Assembly: GCA_037176705.1 (NCBI GenBank)
Contig: CM073893.1
Coordinates: 19,778,074-19,842,073 of the forward strand
Direction of reading: 5' to 3'
From: Molossus alvarezi
Taxonomy: Eukaryota > Chordata > Mammalia > Chiroptera > Molossidae
Length of the DNA stretch: 64,000 nt
Numbering within the stretch: position 1 is the stretch's first letter; the number at the start of each line of letters is the position of its first letter. The notes below the pieces were generated by a model that saw nothing but the letters and a program-made list of their open reading frames with translations, ran no database searches and had not been told where the DNA came from. Positions 36,574 to 47,889 of this stretch are shown in pieces. The position numbers and the translations under genes were made by a program.

Positions 36574-36844
36574 TTTTTTTTGTTTGTTTGTTTGTTTTGT
36601 TTTTTATCCTCACCCGAGGATATTTTTCCATTTTTTGTACAGATAGAGTGGGAGGGAGCGAGAGGAAGGGAGAGAGAGAGAGAAACATCGACGTGAAGGG
36701 ACACATCGAGTGGCTGCCACCCGCACGACCAACCAGGGCCGGGGACAAACTGCAACTGAAGTACGTGCCCTTAGTGGGAACCGAACCCGGGTCTCTCCAG
36801 ACCGCAGGCCGACGCTCTAACCGCTGAGCCAAACTGGCCAGGGC
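36574..36844 (-). mobile_element. Ves-type SINE, family A, inside L1 ORF2
   Basis: Near-consensus minus-strand copy. The perfect 15-bp duplication aaagctggttctttg lies at 36559-36573 and 36845-36859; it comes from the L1 sequence for the KSWFF segment. It is therefore younger than the L1 it hit. Confidence 0.97.
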
Positions 36845-38980
36845 AAAGCTGGTTCTTTGAAAAGATAAACAAGATTGATGGATCTTTATCCAGACTCAAC
36901 CAGAAACAAAAAGAGAGAACCCAAATAAACAAAATCAGAAATCTGAAACCACAGAAATACAAAGGATCATCAAAACATACTATGAACAATTATATGCCAA
37001 CAAATTGGACAATCTAGGCAAAATGGACACATTTCTAGAAACATACAGTCTCCCAAAACTGAACCAGGAAGAGATAGAAAACTTGAACAGACCAATAACA
37101 ACAAAGGAAATTGAAAATGTAATTAACAAACTCCCAGCAAACAAAAGCCCAGGCCAGGATGGTTCTTCACAGGAGAGTTTTACTGGACATTCAAAGAAGA
37201 GCTAATACCCATTCTCCTCAAACTATTCCAAAACATCCAAGAAATCAGAAGACTTTCAAACTCATTTTATGAGACCAGCATAATCCTAATTCCAAAACCG
37301 GAAAAGACACGACAAAGAAAGAAAACTATAGGCCAATATCTCTGATGAACATAGATGCCAAAGTCCTGAACAAAATATTAGCAAATTGGATCCAGCAATA
37401 CATCAAAAAAATTATTCACTATGACCAAGTGGGATTCATCCCAGGGATGCAAGGCTGGTACAATATTTGCAGATCAATAAATGGGATATGCCACATAAAC
37501 AAAATGAAAGATAAAAACCATATAATCTTATCAATAGATGCTGGAAAAGCATTTGACAAAATCCAGCACTCATTTCTGATAAAAAAAAAAACATTCAGCA
37601 ATGTGGGAAAAGAAGGATCATATCTCAATATAATAAAGGCCATATATGAAAAATACACAGACAACATCATACTCAATGGGCAAACACTAAAAGCATTTCC
37701 CTTAAAAACAGGAACAAGACAGAGATGCCCACTTTGGCCACTCTTATTTAACATAGTACTGGAAATCTTAGCCATAGCAATCAAACAGGAAGAAAAAATA
37801 AAAGGGATCTAAATTGGAAAAGAGAAAGTCAAACTCTCATTATTTGCAGATGACATGATATTGTACATAGAAAACTTTAAAGACTCCATTAAAAAATCTA
37901 CTAGACTAAATAGATGAATTTGGCAAAGTAGCAGGATACAAAATTAACGTCAAGAAATCAATGGCATTCTTATACACCAATGATGAACTCACAGAAAGAG
38001 AAACTAAAAAAAACAATCTCATTTATCATCGCAGCAAAAAAATTAAGATACCTAGGAATAAACTTAACCAGAGAAGTAAAGGATCTCTTCACAGAAAACT
38101 ACAAATCATTGAAAAAATAAATAGCAGAAGATATAAAAAAGTGGAAGCATATACCATGTTCATGGATTGGAAGAATTAACTTCATTAAAATGTCCATACT
38201 ACACAAAGCAATTTATAGATTCAATGCAATTCTCATCAAAATACCAATGATATACTTCACAGAACTAGAACAAATACTCCAAAAGTTTATATAGAACCAA
38301 AAGAGGCCCTGAATAGCCACAGCAATATTGAGAAAGAACAAAGTAGGAGGGATCACAACACCGGGTATCAGGTTATACTACAAAGACACTTTAATCAAAA
38401 GAGCCTGGTACTGGCACAATAACAGGCATATAGATCAATGGAACATATCTCAACATACAGAGAACCCAGAAATTGACCCAAGACAATATGCTCAATTAAT
38501 ATTTGACAAAGGTTGCAAGAGCATACAGTGAAGTCAAGACAGCCTCTTCAATAAATGGTGTTGGGGAAATTGGACAGCTACATGCAAAAAGAAATGAAGC
38601 TAGACCACCACCTGACACCATACACAAGAATAAACTCAAAATGCATAAAAGACTTAAATGTGACTCATGAATCCATAAAAATCCTAGAAGAAAATGTAGG
38701 CAACAAAATTTAAGGCATCGTACACAGCAGAATTTTCACTGATACAACACCTAAGGAAAGAGAAATAAAGGATAAAATGAATACATGGTACTACATCAAA
38801 CTAAAAAGCTTCTGCACAGCAAAAGAAAGAAGCATCAAAATGGAAAGGGAACCCACTGTATGGGAGACCATAATTGCCAATGATACATTAGATAAGGGGT
38901 TAATTTCTAAAATATATAGAATGCTCATACAACTCAACAAAAGGAAGACAAACAACCCAATTCACAAATGGGCAGAAGAC

Positions 38981-39200
38981 AGCTGGTGTGGCTCAGTGGT
39001 TGAGCATCGACCCATGCACCAAGAGGTCGCCAGTTCAATTGCCGGTCAAGGCACATGCCCAGGTTGTGGGCCCAATCCCCAGTGGGTGGCATAAAAAAGG
39101 CAGCCAATCAATGTTCTCTCTCATCGATATTTCTATCTCTCTCTTCCTCTCGGCCTCTCTCTCTAAAATCAATAAAGAAAATAAAATTTTTTAAAAAAAC
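38981..39200 (+). mobile_element. Ves-type SINE, family B, inside L1 ORF2
   Basis: Plus-strand copy flanked by gggcagaagac at 38970-38980 and 39201-39211. Its 3' half plus the adjoining L1 bases recur at 41,085-41,203. Confidence 0.95.
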
Positions 39201-40080
39201 GGGCAGAAGACCTAAAGAGACACCTCTCTAAACAGGACATACAAATGGCCAAGAGACATATGAAAAAATGTTCAACGTCACTAATCATCAGAGAGATGCA
39301 AATTAAAACAACAATGAGATATCACCTCATACCTGTCACAATGGCCACCATCAACAAATCATCAAACACAAGTGCTGGTGACGGTGTGAAGGGAAGGGGA
39401 CTCTAGTACACTGCTGGTGGGAATGCAGACTGGTGCAGCCACTATGGAAAGCACTATGATGTTACCTCCAAAAATTAAAAATTGAACTGCCATTTGACCC
39501 AGTGATCCCACTCCTAGGAATATACCCTAAAAACCCTGAAACACCAATCAGAAAGAATATATGTACCCCTATGTTCATAGCAGCACTATTTACAATAGCT
39601 ATGATCTGGAAATAGCTCAAGTGTCCATCAATAAATGAATGGATAAAATAGCTGTGGTACATTTACACAATGGAATACTATGCAGCTGTAAGAAAGAAAG
39701 ATCTCTTATCTTTTGAGATGACATGGAGGGACCTGGAAAGTATTATCCTAAGCAAAGCAAGCCAAGCTGAGAAAGACAAGTATGACATGATCTCACTTAT
39801 TTGTGGAATATAATGAACAAAACAATCTGATGAACAAAATAGACCCAGAGACATAGAAGTATGATACAGACTGAAAAACCTCAGAAGTGAGGCTGGGGGA
39901 TGGAGAGGGAAGAGATAATCCACAGAATTTATATGCATGTATGCATAACCAATGGACATAGACAACAAACCTGGGGACGAGGCAGGGGGGAGGGGTGTGG
40001 ATAGGGAGGAGGGTGTCAATGGGGGAAAAAGGAGAAACATCTGTAGCAAATATATATTAATAAAAATAAATAAATAAAAA

Positions 40081-40200
40081 TAATGTAGCAGAGCTAAGTG
40101 TACTTATCTGGGAAAGATGTTCAGAATATAGGATTTAGTGAATAAAGTAATTTGCAGTAGAAAATCTATTATATGATCTCTTTTGTATATGTAATTTACA
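40081..40200 (+). mobile_element. Ancient LINE-1 (L1M-like), right half
   Basis: gagctaagtgtacttatctg ggaaagatg... continues the 3' part of the old L1 that stops at 33,169. The two halves were separated by the 33,170-40,076 insertion. Confidence 0.7.
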
Positions 40201-41084
40201 GTATATACATGTATTGTTTAAGGTGCTTTTGTTGCAAGTAAACAGAAATGCATGAAATTTATTAGATCCCATAATTAGGAGTGTAGAGGCTTGTTGGTTT
40301 AGAGTTTGTTTTAGTATCTTAATCCAGTGGCCCAACTCTCTGTTTCCCTAATTATTCTGACTCAGCCTCCTCTGCTGATTCCTCAAACTGGTTCTAGCAG
40401 TTCTGGGCTTCACTTTCAAGCATGATTCTCTTGAGAGGAACCCCTATCCCCCACAACCCACCTGGCAGCAATTTCCCCTTGCATCTCATTGGTCTGTACT
40501 GGATCATGGCAATGACTCATGGGTCCATTCTCAGCACAGTCCCTGGGCTTAGGCATGGATTTCTGAACCAGTAACTGCAAGGGAGAGGGATTTTACATAT
40601 TGTCTGAAGCAAATTAAATCTTACCCAAGGGGTAAGGTCAAGTCAATCCTATCACCCACCCCCCAAAACAACAACAACAACAAACCAAAATGGCAACTGT
40701 ACATGGAATGAAAGGGAGTAAAGAGCTATGAGGATAGACACAGATTTTTATATTTTACTTCTATACCATTAATGTTGTTTTATAGCTGCAGGCCTGACTC
40801 AGGATCACAGCAGAAATCATGTGAACAGATGGCATACCGAAAAGGGTTTAATGAAGAGACTTTAAGAAAAAGATGATTTGCAAAAGTATGGGTGTGGTTA
40901 AAGGAACAACAACAACAAAAAGAGATGGTGAAGCCTGCAGGGACTAGCAACAACAGGAAGAGGGATGGAGAGCAGCTGCTGGTGAGGCAGGAGGAGAGTG
41001 CTTGTGTGGGGGAATAAGAAATGCCTGCTGCCCTTCAGTCTCCTTGCGGTGCTTCCCATTAGCCAGACCCAACCAGAAACCAGT
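40201..41084. other. Intergenic, no gene seen
   Basis: Mixed sequence with a CAA repeat near 40,665-40,684. Part of 40,200-40,600 may be an old repeat that I cannot name. Confidence 0.45.
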
Positions 41085-41203
41085 GGCAGCCAATTGATGT
41101 TCTCTCTCATCGATGTTTCTATCTCTCTCTTCCTCTCTCTGACTCTCTCTCTAAAATCAATAAAGAAAAAAATTTTTTAAAAATGGGCAGAAGACCTAAA
41201 GAG
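41085..41203 (+). repeat. Copy of a SINE-B / L1 junction
   Basis: 119 bp consisting of the 3' half of a family B SINE (cagccaattgatgttctctc to aataaagaaa) directly followed by gggcagaagacctaaagag. Those last 19 bases are the L1 bases that follow the SINE at 39,201-39,219. No head and no A-tail end are present, so it is not an ordinary SINE insertion. Confidence 0.85.
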
Positions 41204-41334
41204 GGTGCAAGGGTGAAGCACTCCGTGAAGTCAGCCTTCTGGGTCTCAGAGCAGGAGAGGAGAATGGGGGGAGAGGAGCAGGTGAAGCAGACAACTAGCA
41301 CAACATATACCACCTAACTGAAAACATTAATAGT

Positions 41335-41955
41335 TTTCCAAATGAAATAATGTGGGAAATCCTGTTACATGCTACAACATAGATGAACCTTGAAGACATT
41401 ATGCTAAGAGAAATAAGGCAGTTGCAAAAGGACAAATACAGTATGCTCCTACTTATATGAGGTAACTAAGTAGTCAAAAGCATAGAAACAGAAAGTAGAC
41501 TGGTTGTTGTCAGGGGGAACAGAAGAGGAAGGAAATACAGATTATTGTTTAATGGGTATAGAGTCTCAGTTTTGCAAGATGAGAAGAGTTCTAGAGATTG
41601 GTTGCCCAACAATGTAAATATACTTAACACTACTGAACTGTATATTTAAAAGTGGTTACAATAGCCCTGGCTGGTTAGAGCATCGGCCTGCGGTCTGGAC
41701 AGACCTGGGTTTGGTTCTCGCTAAGGGCACATACAATGATTATGATGTTGCAGTTTGTCCCGGCCCTGGTTGGGTCATGCAGGTGGCGACCGCTTGATGT
41801 GTCCCTTTCACATCAATGTTTCTCTCTCTCTACCTCCCACTCTATCTGAACAAAGTATCAAAAAATGTCCTCGGGTGAGGATAAAATAAATAAATAAATA
41901 AATAATAATTTTTTAAAAAAGTGGTTACAATAGATTATGGCTATCCTGTAAATGA
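41335..41955 (+). mobile_element. Old LINE-1 3' fragment (L1MA/B-like), split by a SINE
   Basis: gttacatgctacaacataga, gccttgaagac-type phrases, acaaatacagtatgctccta and cagtttt-containing 3' UTR. The same segment is recognisable at 44,040-44,390. Confidence 0.75.
41665..41916 (+). mobile_element. Ves-type SINE, family A, with an internal sequence replacement
   Basis: Flanked by aaaagtggttacaatag at 41648-41664 and 41917-41933. The head lacks the A-box region (gccctggctggttagagcat). About nine consensus bases after gggcacat are replaced by the 17-mer acaatgattatgatgtt (41733-41749). Confidence 0.93.
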
Positions 41956-41959
41956 TGGT

Positions 41960-42268
41960 ATCTTATTGCTGTTTTAATTTGCAATATCGTTATGATATGA
42001 GTATCTTTTCATATGCTTATTTGCTATCTGTGTATCTTCTTTGGTAAGGTGTCTGTTCAAGTCTTTGTCCACTTTTTAATTGGGTTGTTTGTTTTCTTAT
42101 TGTTGAGTTTTAAGAGTTCTTTGTATACTTTGGATAACAGTAATTTATCAGATATATCTTTTACAAATATTTTCTCCCAGTCTGTGGCTTCTCTTCTCTT
42201 GACAATATCTTTTGGAGAACAGAAGTTTATAATTTTAATGAAGTCCAGCTTATCAGTTTTATTTAACT
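41960..42268 (-). mobile_element. Old LINE-1 ORF2 fragment, opposite orientation
   Basis: Minus-strand L1 ORF2 sequence (tttaatttgcaat at the left, ccagtctgtggcttctcttc and agtttataattttaatgaag at the right). It abuts the plus-strand L1 3' fragment tail to tail. Confidence 0.8.
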
Positions 42269-42274
42269 AATTGA

Positions 42275-42440
42275 TCTTAGAGTGAGAGGAAATGTTGAGA
42301 AAGAGAGAAACACAGATTTGTTGTTCCACTTATTTATGCATTCATTGGTTGATTGTTGTACGAGCCTTGATTGGGGATAAAACCCACAATCTTGGTACAT
42401 CAGGAAAATGCTCCAATCAACCACTACCTGGACAGGGCTA
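42275..42440 (-). mobile_element. Old, decayed Ves/tRNA-type SINE
   Basis: gagagaaacacagatttgtt, attcattggttgattgttgt, ggggataaaacccacaatct and acctggacagggc follow the order of a minus-strand tRNA SINE but are strongly diverged. Confidence 0.6.
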
Positions 42441-42514
42441 TAACGGTGAATACATGTCACTATATATTTGTCCAAAGACATAGACTGTACACCAGGAATA
42501 AACCCAAATGTAAA

Positions 42515-42715
42515 CTATGACTGGGTATAACATGTGTCAGTGTAGATTCATAGATTTTGATTACAACCAATGTCCTAGTCTGGTGTAGGATTTTGATAGT
42601 GGAGGAGACAGTACATATGTGAAGACAGGGTAAATGGGAAATCTCTATACCTTCCACTTACATTTTTCTGTAAACCTAATACTGTTCTAAAAAAATTAAG
42701 TCTATTAAAACAATG
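42515..42715 (+). mobile_element. Old LINE-1 3' end
   Basis: gtgtaggattttgatagtgg, atctctataccttccactta, ttctgtaaacctaatactgt, ttaagtctattaaaa: L1M-like 3' UTR. Its end contains the 17-mer also found inside the SINE at 41,733. Confidence 0.7.
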
Positions 42716-43056
42716 ATTATGATGTTAACTTTTATGTTTTTCTACCACAACAAAAGAATGTCTTTTCCTTCTTCCTTACTCCCAATCCCATTCGCCAGCT
42801 ACAAAGACGATTGTGTCCATATTTTTAACCAAGTTTCAAACTTCACAGTCTTTTATTTTCCAAAGGTGATGATTTAAAGGCAAATACAGTACTCAGAGAG
42901 AGGTCCTGACTAGAGAAATAAAATTTGATGGTTACCAGCATGGGCATAATTCTTCCATCATGGCAGTAGATAAAATCTCCAGGAACAGTGTGTGCAAAGA
43001 AAGCAGGAGATACTGAGAAGGAACCCAGGGAAACCCACATTAAAGAGGCAGACGGA
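42716..43056. other. Intergenic, no gene seen
   Basis: Short unique stretch between the old L1 3' end and a family B SINE. No element identified. Confidence 0.5.
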
Positions 43057-43278
43057 GCCCGGCCTGTGTGGCTCAGTTTTTGAGCACCAACCTATGCACC
43101 AAGAGGTTGCCGGTTCGATTCCCAGTCAGGGCACATGTCTAGGTTGTGGGCCACATCCCCAGTGGGGACCATGCAGGAGGCGGCCAATCGATGTTCTCTC
43201 TCATCGATGTTTCTCTCTCTTGCTCCCTCTCCCTCCCCCTCTCTCTAAAAATCAATAAAGAAAAAATTTTTTTTTTAA
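43057..43278 (+). mobile_element. Ves-type SINE, family B
   Basis: gcccggcctgtgtggctcag head with an intact B box (ggttcgattcc) and the aaatcaataaagaaaaaatt tail. Duplication not clearly delimited. Confidence 0.9.
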
Positions 43279-43324
43279 AAGTCAACAAAAGAAGGAGTAG
43301 TCAGACAAGGAGAATGGAAATAAG

Positions 43325-43575
43325 GGCTCTGGCCAGTTTGGCTCAGCAGTTAGAGCATTGGCCTGCAGACCAAAGAGTCCTGGGTATGACTCCAGCCAAG
43401 GGCACGTATCTCAGTTGTGGTTGGGGTTATGTGGGTGACAACCAATCGATGTGTTTCTCTCTCTCTCTCTCTCTCTCTCCCCCTCCCTTCCTCCCTCCCT
43501 CCTTCCCACTCTGTCTGAAGATAAATGTAAACATATCCTCAGATGAGGATTTAAAATTAAGTAATTAATTAAATA
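43325..43575 (+). mobile_element. Ves-type SINE, family A, middle deleted
   Basis: gctctggccagtttggctca head and cctcagatgaggat tail. It lacks the central gcagtttgtccccggccctg block. A (CT)n run lies at 43,456-43,482. Confidence 0.88.
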
Positions 43576-43654
43576 AAAAATTTTTTAAAAAGAAAATAAA
43601 CAAGGAACAAACATGAAGGCAGGAACCAAGGGCAGAGAGCATTTTATGAATAAA

Positions 43655-44395
43655 TGCATAAGTCAAAACCACAATGAGATACCACTTCACACTAGTTAAG
43701 ATGGCTATTTTTTTTTTTTTTTTAAATAAAGAGCAAGTGTTGTCAAGAATGTAGAGAAATGCTTGGCTGGGGATGTAAAATTGTGCAGCCACTGTGGAAA
43801 ATAATTTGGCAATTCCTCAATAAGTTAAACATAGACTTACCATGTGATTCGGCAGTTCCACTCCTAGGTATATACTGAAAAGAGCTGAAATTAGGGACTC
43901 AAACAAATGCCTGTATACCAGTGTTCATACAGTACTATTCATAATAGCCAAAAAGTGCACCTCCATTGTGGATGATGGATAAACAAAATGTGATATATAC
44001 ATACAGTGAAATATTATTTGGTCTTAGGAAGGAAGGGAGTTCTGATACATGCTACGGCATGGATGAATCTTGAAGACATTATACTAACTGAAATAAATAG
44101 ACACAAAAGGGCAAATATTGTATGATTCCACTTATATAAGGTAACTAGATAGGCAAATTCATAGCAACAGAACTAGAATAGAACTTATTAGGGGTGGAGG
44201 GGAGGAGAGAATGGGGAGCTATTGTTTAATGCATACAGAGCTTCAGTTTGGGAAGATGGAAAGTTCTGGAAATGGCTAGTGGTAATGGTTGCACAACAAT
44301 GTGAATGTACTTAATGCCACTGAATCACATACTTAGAATGGTTAGAACAGTAAATTTTATGTAATATATATTTTACCACAATAAAAAAGAATAAA
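43655..44395 (+). mobile_element. Old LINE-1 3' part (L1MA/B-like)
   Basis: Starts in the ORF2 C-terminal region (aaaaccacaatgagatacca), continues through ctaggtatatactgaaaaga and atgctacggcatggatgaat, and ends accacaataaaaaag. A T run lies at 43,708-43,722. Confidence 0.85.
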
Positions 44396-45180
44396 TGCAT
44401 ATATGAACCCAGACACAAAATAATACATGTAAGTCCATTTATATCAAGTTCAAGAACAGGCAAACCTAAGTGGAGGTGGGGTGGGGTCAAAGCAGCAGCT
44501 ACCTTAATGTATGTGTGTAGGAAGGAAATTGGAGGAAAAGAAAAACACAGGGTACATTTCAAGGAGTTTGGAAAGGGGACAAATAGGGTAATGTTAGCTA
44601 GGAAAGCCTAGAATGAAGCTTTTTTTTTTTTTTTAGGAAAAGCAAAATCAAATGTATTTTTAGCTTGAGGAACAGATGGAGAGGGAAGGATGACAACACA
44701 AGACAGGGAAGAAACAGATGACATCCGGAGGTGTGAGGGGAGAGGATGAAGAAGGGAGGGGCAGGGGTTATCCTTGGAAAGGCCAGGACACCTCTTCTAC
44801 TGTGTCTAGGAGACTAAGAGCAAAGATAACAAGGGCGTCAAAAAGAAGCAGATTAAAGGATTAAGAGTTGCGTGATCTTTATTTCATCATACTTGACTGG
44901 CTTCCTTCAGCTGTTCATTATCATCAATATTCCTGCAAAATCTAACTGATCTAGTCAATTTCTCTAAAACAGCTCTGCAGCCAACCATAGCGTTAAAAAA
45001 CAAGAATGTTGAAGCTTCCCTTGTCTGAACATATAGGCATGCGATTAGAGTCCTCTAAGGTTTATTCAAGTCATAACATTTTGTTTTACTATGGGTGTAA
45101 ATTTTAGAATAAATCAGTAGACAAATGTATGTATTTTTAACTTCCTCTGTGTCCTGAATTTAATAAATGCAGTTGAGAAA
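44396..45180. other. Intergenic, no gene seen
   Basis: Unique sequence with a T run at about 44,620-44,635. No exon or repeat named. Confidence 0.5.
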
Positions 45181-45184
45181 TAGG

Positions 45185-45420
45185 AGCATTTATTTTTAAA
45201 ATATTTTTTATTTTTATTAATTTTTAAAATTAATTTATTTATTTTTGTTACAGATGTTTCTCCTTCCCCCCCCACCAGAGACCCTCTTCCCGGTCCTGCA
45301 CCCCCAGCATTGTTGTCTATGTCCCTTGGTTATGCATACATGCATGTAAGCTTTATCTCATCCTTCCCCCTGCCTCCTCCCCTGAAGTTTGTCAATCTGA
45401 ACCGTACTAGAAATAGAGCA
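45185..45420 (-). mobile_element. LINE-1 3' UTR fragment
   Basis: Minus-strand L1 3' end: A-rich tail on the left, then gttacagatgtttctccttc, the pyrimidine-rich block, tgtctatgtcccttggttat and gaagtttgtcaatctgaacc. Severely 5'-truncated. Confidence 0.88.
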
Positions 45421-45449
45421 TTTAAACAAAAATTATGTTGGAAGTAGAG

Positions 45450-46735
45450 AGCTACCTGCTTTCCTCACAAAAATTTTATTGTTCTTCTTTTAAGTGAGAA
45501 CTTTTTATTTTATTTTATTTTATTTATTTATTTTTCATCACCATTTATTCCCCATCTGCCCTCCTCCACCTCTCCCTACCCTCTCCTTCCACAATCACTA
45601 CACTGTTGTTGGTATCTATGAGTTCTTTCTACTCTTTTTTTTCTTTTTCGCTCAATCCTCCCTAACGTCACCCCTCAACCAGAGCTGTCAGCCTGCTCTC
45701 TATCTATAAATCTGTATCTGTTTTTCCCGTTCTGTTTGTTCATTAAATTCCACATATGAATGAAATCATATGGTACTTGTTTTTTTTGATTGGCTCATTT
45801 CACTTAGCATGATGTTCTCCAGGTCCATCCATGCTGTCACAAAGGATAAAATTTTCTTCCTTTTTACAGCTAAGTAGTATTCCATTGTGTAATGTACCAT
45901 AACTATTTTATCCACTTATCTACTGATGGGCACTTGGGCTGCTTCCAAATCTTGGCTATTGTAAATAATACTGAAATGAACATTGGGGTGCATATATTCT
46001 TTCTAATTTATGTTTTGGGTTTCTTAGGATATTCCCAAAAGTAGAATTGCTGGGTCATGAGGCAGTTCCATTTTTAATTTTTTGAGGTAACTGCATACTG
46101 CTTTCCACAGTGGCTGTGCCAGTCTGCATCCCCACCAACAGTGCACGAGGGTTCCTTCTTCTCCACACCCTCCTCACACTTGTTGTTTGATGATTTGTTG
46201 ATGGCGGCCATTCTGACAGGTGTGAGGTGATATCTCATTGTTGTTTTAATTTGCATTTTCTAACAATATCTTTTCTGATATATCTCCTGGCGTAAGGGAA
46301 ATAAATTTAAAAAAAAAAAATGAGACTACTCAAACTAAAAAGGTTTACACAGTGAAGGAAACCATCAACAAAATGAAAAGATAACCCACGAATAGGAGAA
46401 CATATTCCCCGATATATCTGATAAGGGATTGATATCCAGAATTTATAAAGAAATTATAAAACTCAACAGCAAAAAATAAACAATTCAATTAAAAAATGAG
46501 CAAAGGACCTGATAGACACTTCTCCAAAGAAGACATACAGAAGGCCAATAGACATATGAAAAGATGCTCAGCATCACTAATCATCAGATAACTTTCTTTT
46601 CATTCACAAAGAAAACTGCTTTCAGACTTAGATGGTTAAACCTGCCTTCCTCACAAAAATTTCATTTATTTTTGAAGTGAGAACTTTCTTTTCATTTCAC
46701 AAAGAAAGCTCTTTTCAGACTTAAATGGTTAAATT
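45450..46735. repeat. About 91-bp tandem duplication split by an L1
   Basis: The segment ctgctttcctcacaaaaatt ... aagtgag (45,450-45,498) recurs at 46,645-46,682. aactttcttttcattcacaa ... ggttaaa (46,592-46,645) recurs at 46,683-46,735. The order A | L1 | B A' B' fits an L1 landing at the A/B boundary of an existing tandem duplication. Confidence 0.65.
45500..46590 (-). mobile_element. LINE-1 with 5' inversion (twin priming)
   Basis: 45,500-46,262 is an L1 3' end on the minus strand, ending in the ORF2 stretch that corresponds to gcaaattaaaacaac. 46,270-46,590 is the neighbouring upstream part of ORF2 on the plus strand, ending catcactaatcatcag. Those two ends are adjacent in an intact L1, so the 5' part is inverted relative to the 3' part, as in twin-primed insertions. 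Confidence 0.75.
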
Positions 46736-47640
46736 AAATATATCCATATGAACTTGAGATATCGAAATTTTGTTAGTAAGAAGGGAGTAATTGTAACAAG
46801 TTTCTCTGTCGATTCAGAACAGTGAAGACTTCACTACAGTGCAGCAGCCAGTGAGAAGATTCTGGGTCAGCCTAGGATGTGTCAACTATCTAACTTAGAA
46901 GCAGAGGCCTCTTGAGGGGCAGGCAATATTGCAGAAGGGGCCTAGCTAGAAAACTACTTCATAAAAAGCATTCAGAAAAGCCCCTTTCAAAAGGCACAGA
47001 CAATTAAAAAGGAAAGATTATAAATGACTAATACATGGAGAATAATGGAAAGCTTCATTAATATTCAAAGGATGAAATTAAAATAACAGATGCCATTTTA
47101 TCTTATCAAATTAATAAGAGTAGTAAAAATCATACTTAAGGGTAAAATGTGATGGGAAATCTCATAGACTGCTTGTGAGAGTACAAATTGGCTTACTTTT
47201 TTTCAAAAAGCAATCAATTGCTTTAACAATTGGTTCAAATGGCCATACAATTTGAATCAATAATTACAGTGCTATGCTGTCATTCTTAAAAGAATTTGGG
47301 AAAGTGGATAAAAACTTTTTCACACAAAGACTGCAGTGCTAATTATAATGGAAAAATTTAGAAACACCTAAATGTCTAAAAATGATGATTTCAATTATGA
47401 AAGATACACATGATATTATAAATTTGGGGGCATTTAAAATGTTTATGGAGTATTTTAACGATTTGAGGGAAATGTGACAAGGTAAGTGATGCAATATTAT
47501 TCCACTGTGTTAAAATATGTATATGTATAGAAAAAAATTAGAAAATGTCAAAATTTAAAGTGGTTATCACTAAGCAGCAGAGTTCTAAATTTTTTCTTCT
47601 TTATATTGCTATTTTCACAATAGATGAACATTTTTTAAAA
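46736..47640 (+). mobile_element. Possible ancient LINE fragment plus unique sequence
   Basis: Phrases from about 46,980 (aacagatgccattttatctt, gggaaatctcatagactgct, aacacctaaatgtctaaaaa, ccactgtgttaaaatatgta) resemble an ancient L1/L2 3' region. The first 250 bp appear unique. Confidence 0.45.
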
Positions 47641-47889
47641 TTTTTAAAAATGTTTTTCATTCATTTTATTTATTTATTTATTTATTTTTTATTATTATTT
47701 TTTAACATCTCTGGTTTACATTTAATAAATGAATGCTTTGAACCTCTACCAAAATACTTAATGAAATTTTGTCAGAGGAACCATAAGATTTTGGCAGACT
47801 TTAAAAAATATTAATTTGTAGTGTAATATGGTGTGATCTAGAAACAGAGGCAAATTCAAAGTTGTATGACATCTTTCTTCTTTCCAGCC
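47641..47889. repeat. AT-rich low-complexity stretch
   Basis: An ATTT-type repeat at about 47,662-47,703, then AT-rich unique sequence up to the HAL1 tail. Confidence 0.6.

Larger units (their letters stand above)
35468..39812 (+). pseudogene. L1 ORF2 remnant
   Basis: Similar throughout to the intact ORF2 on the right, including the endonuclease start ([10 protein letters not shown]), the RT motif A region with [16 protein letters not shown] at about 37,840-37,862 and the C-terminal region. The longest open segment is 155 codons (37,345-37,812). Its initiator ATG is lost, and two SINEs interrupt it. Confidence 0.88.
33170..40076 (+). mobile_element. Full-length but dead LINE-1, with two SINE insertions
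   Basis: Complete in outline. It has a 5' end with a YY1-like aagatggtgg near 33,179, a long GC-rich 5' UTR with degenerate repeats to 34,477, ORF1, ORF2, a 3' UTR and an A-rich tail. Flanking copies aaaataatgaagcag (33155-33169) and aaaataatgtagcag (40077-40091) match at 14 of 15. Ves SINEs lie at 36,574 and 38,981. Removing both leaves about 6.4 kb. Both ORFs carry multiple stops. Confidence 0.92.
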
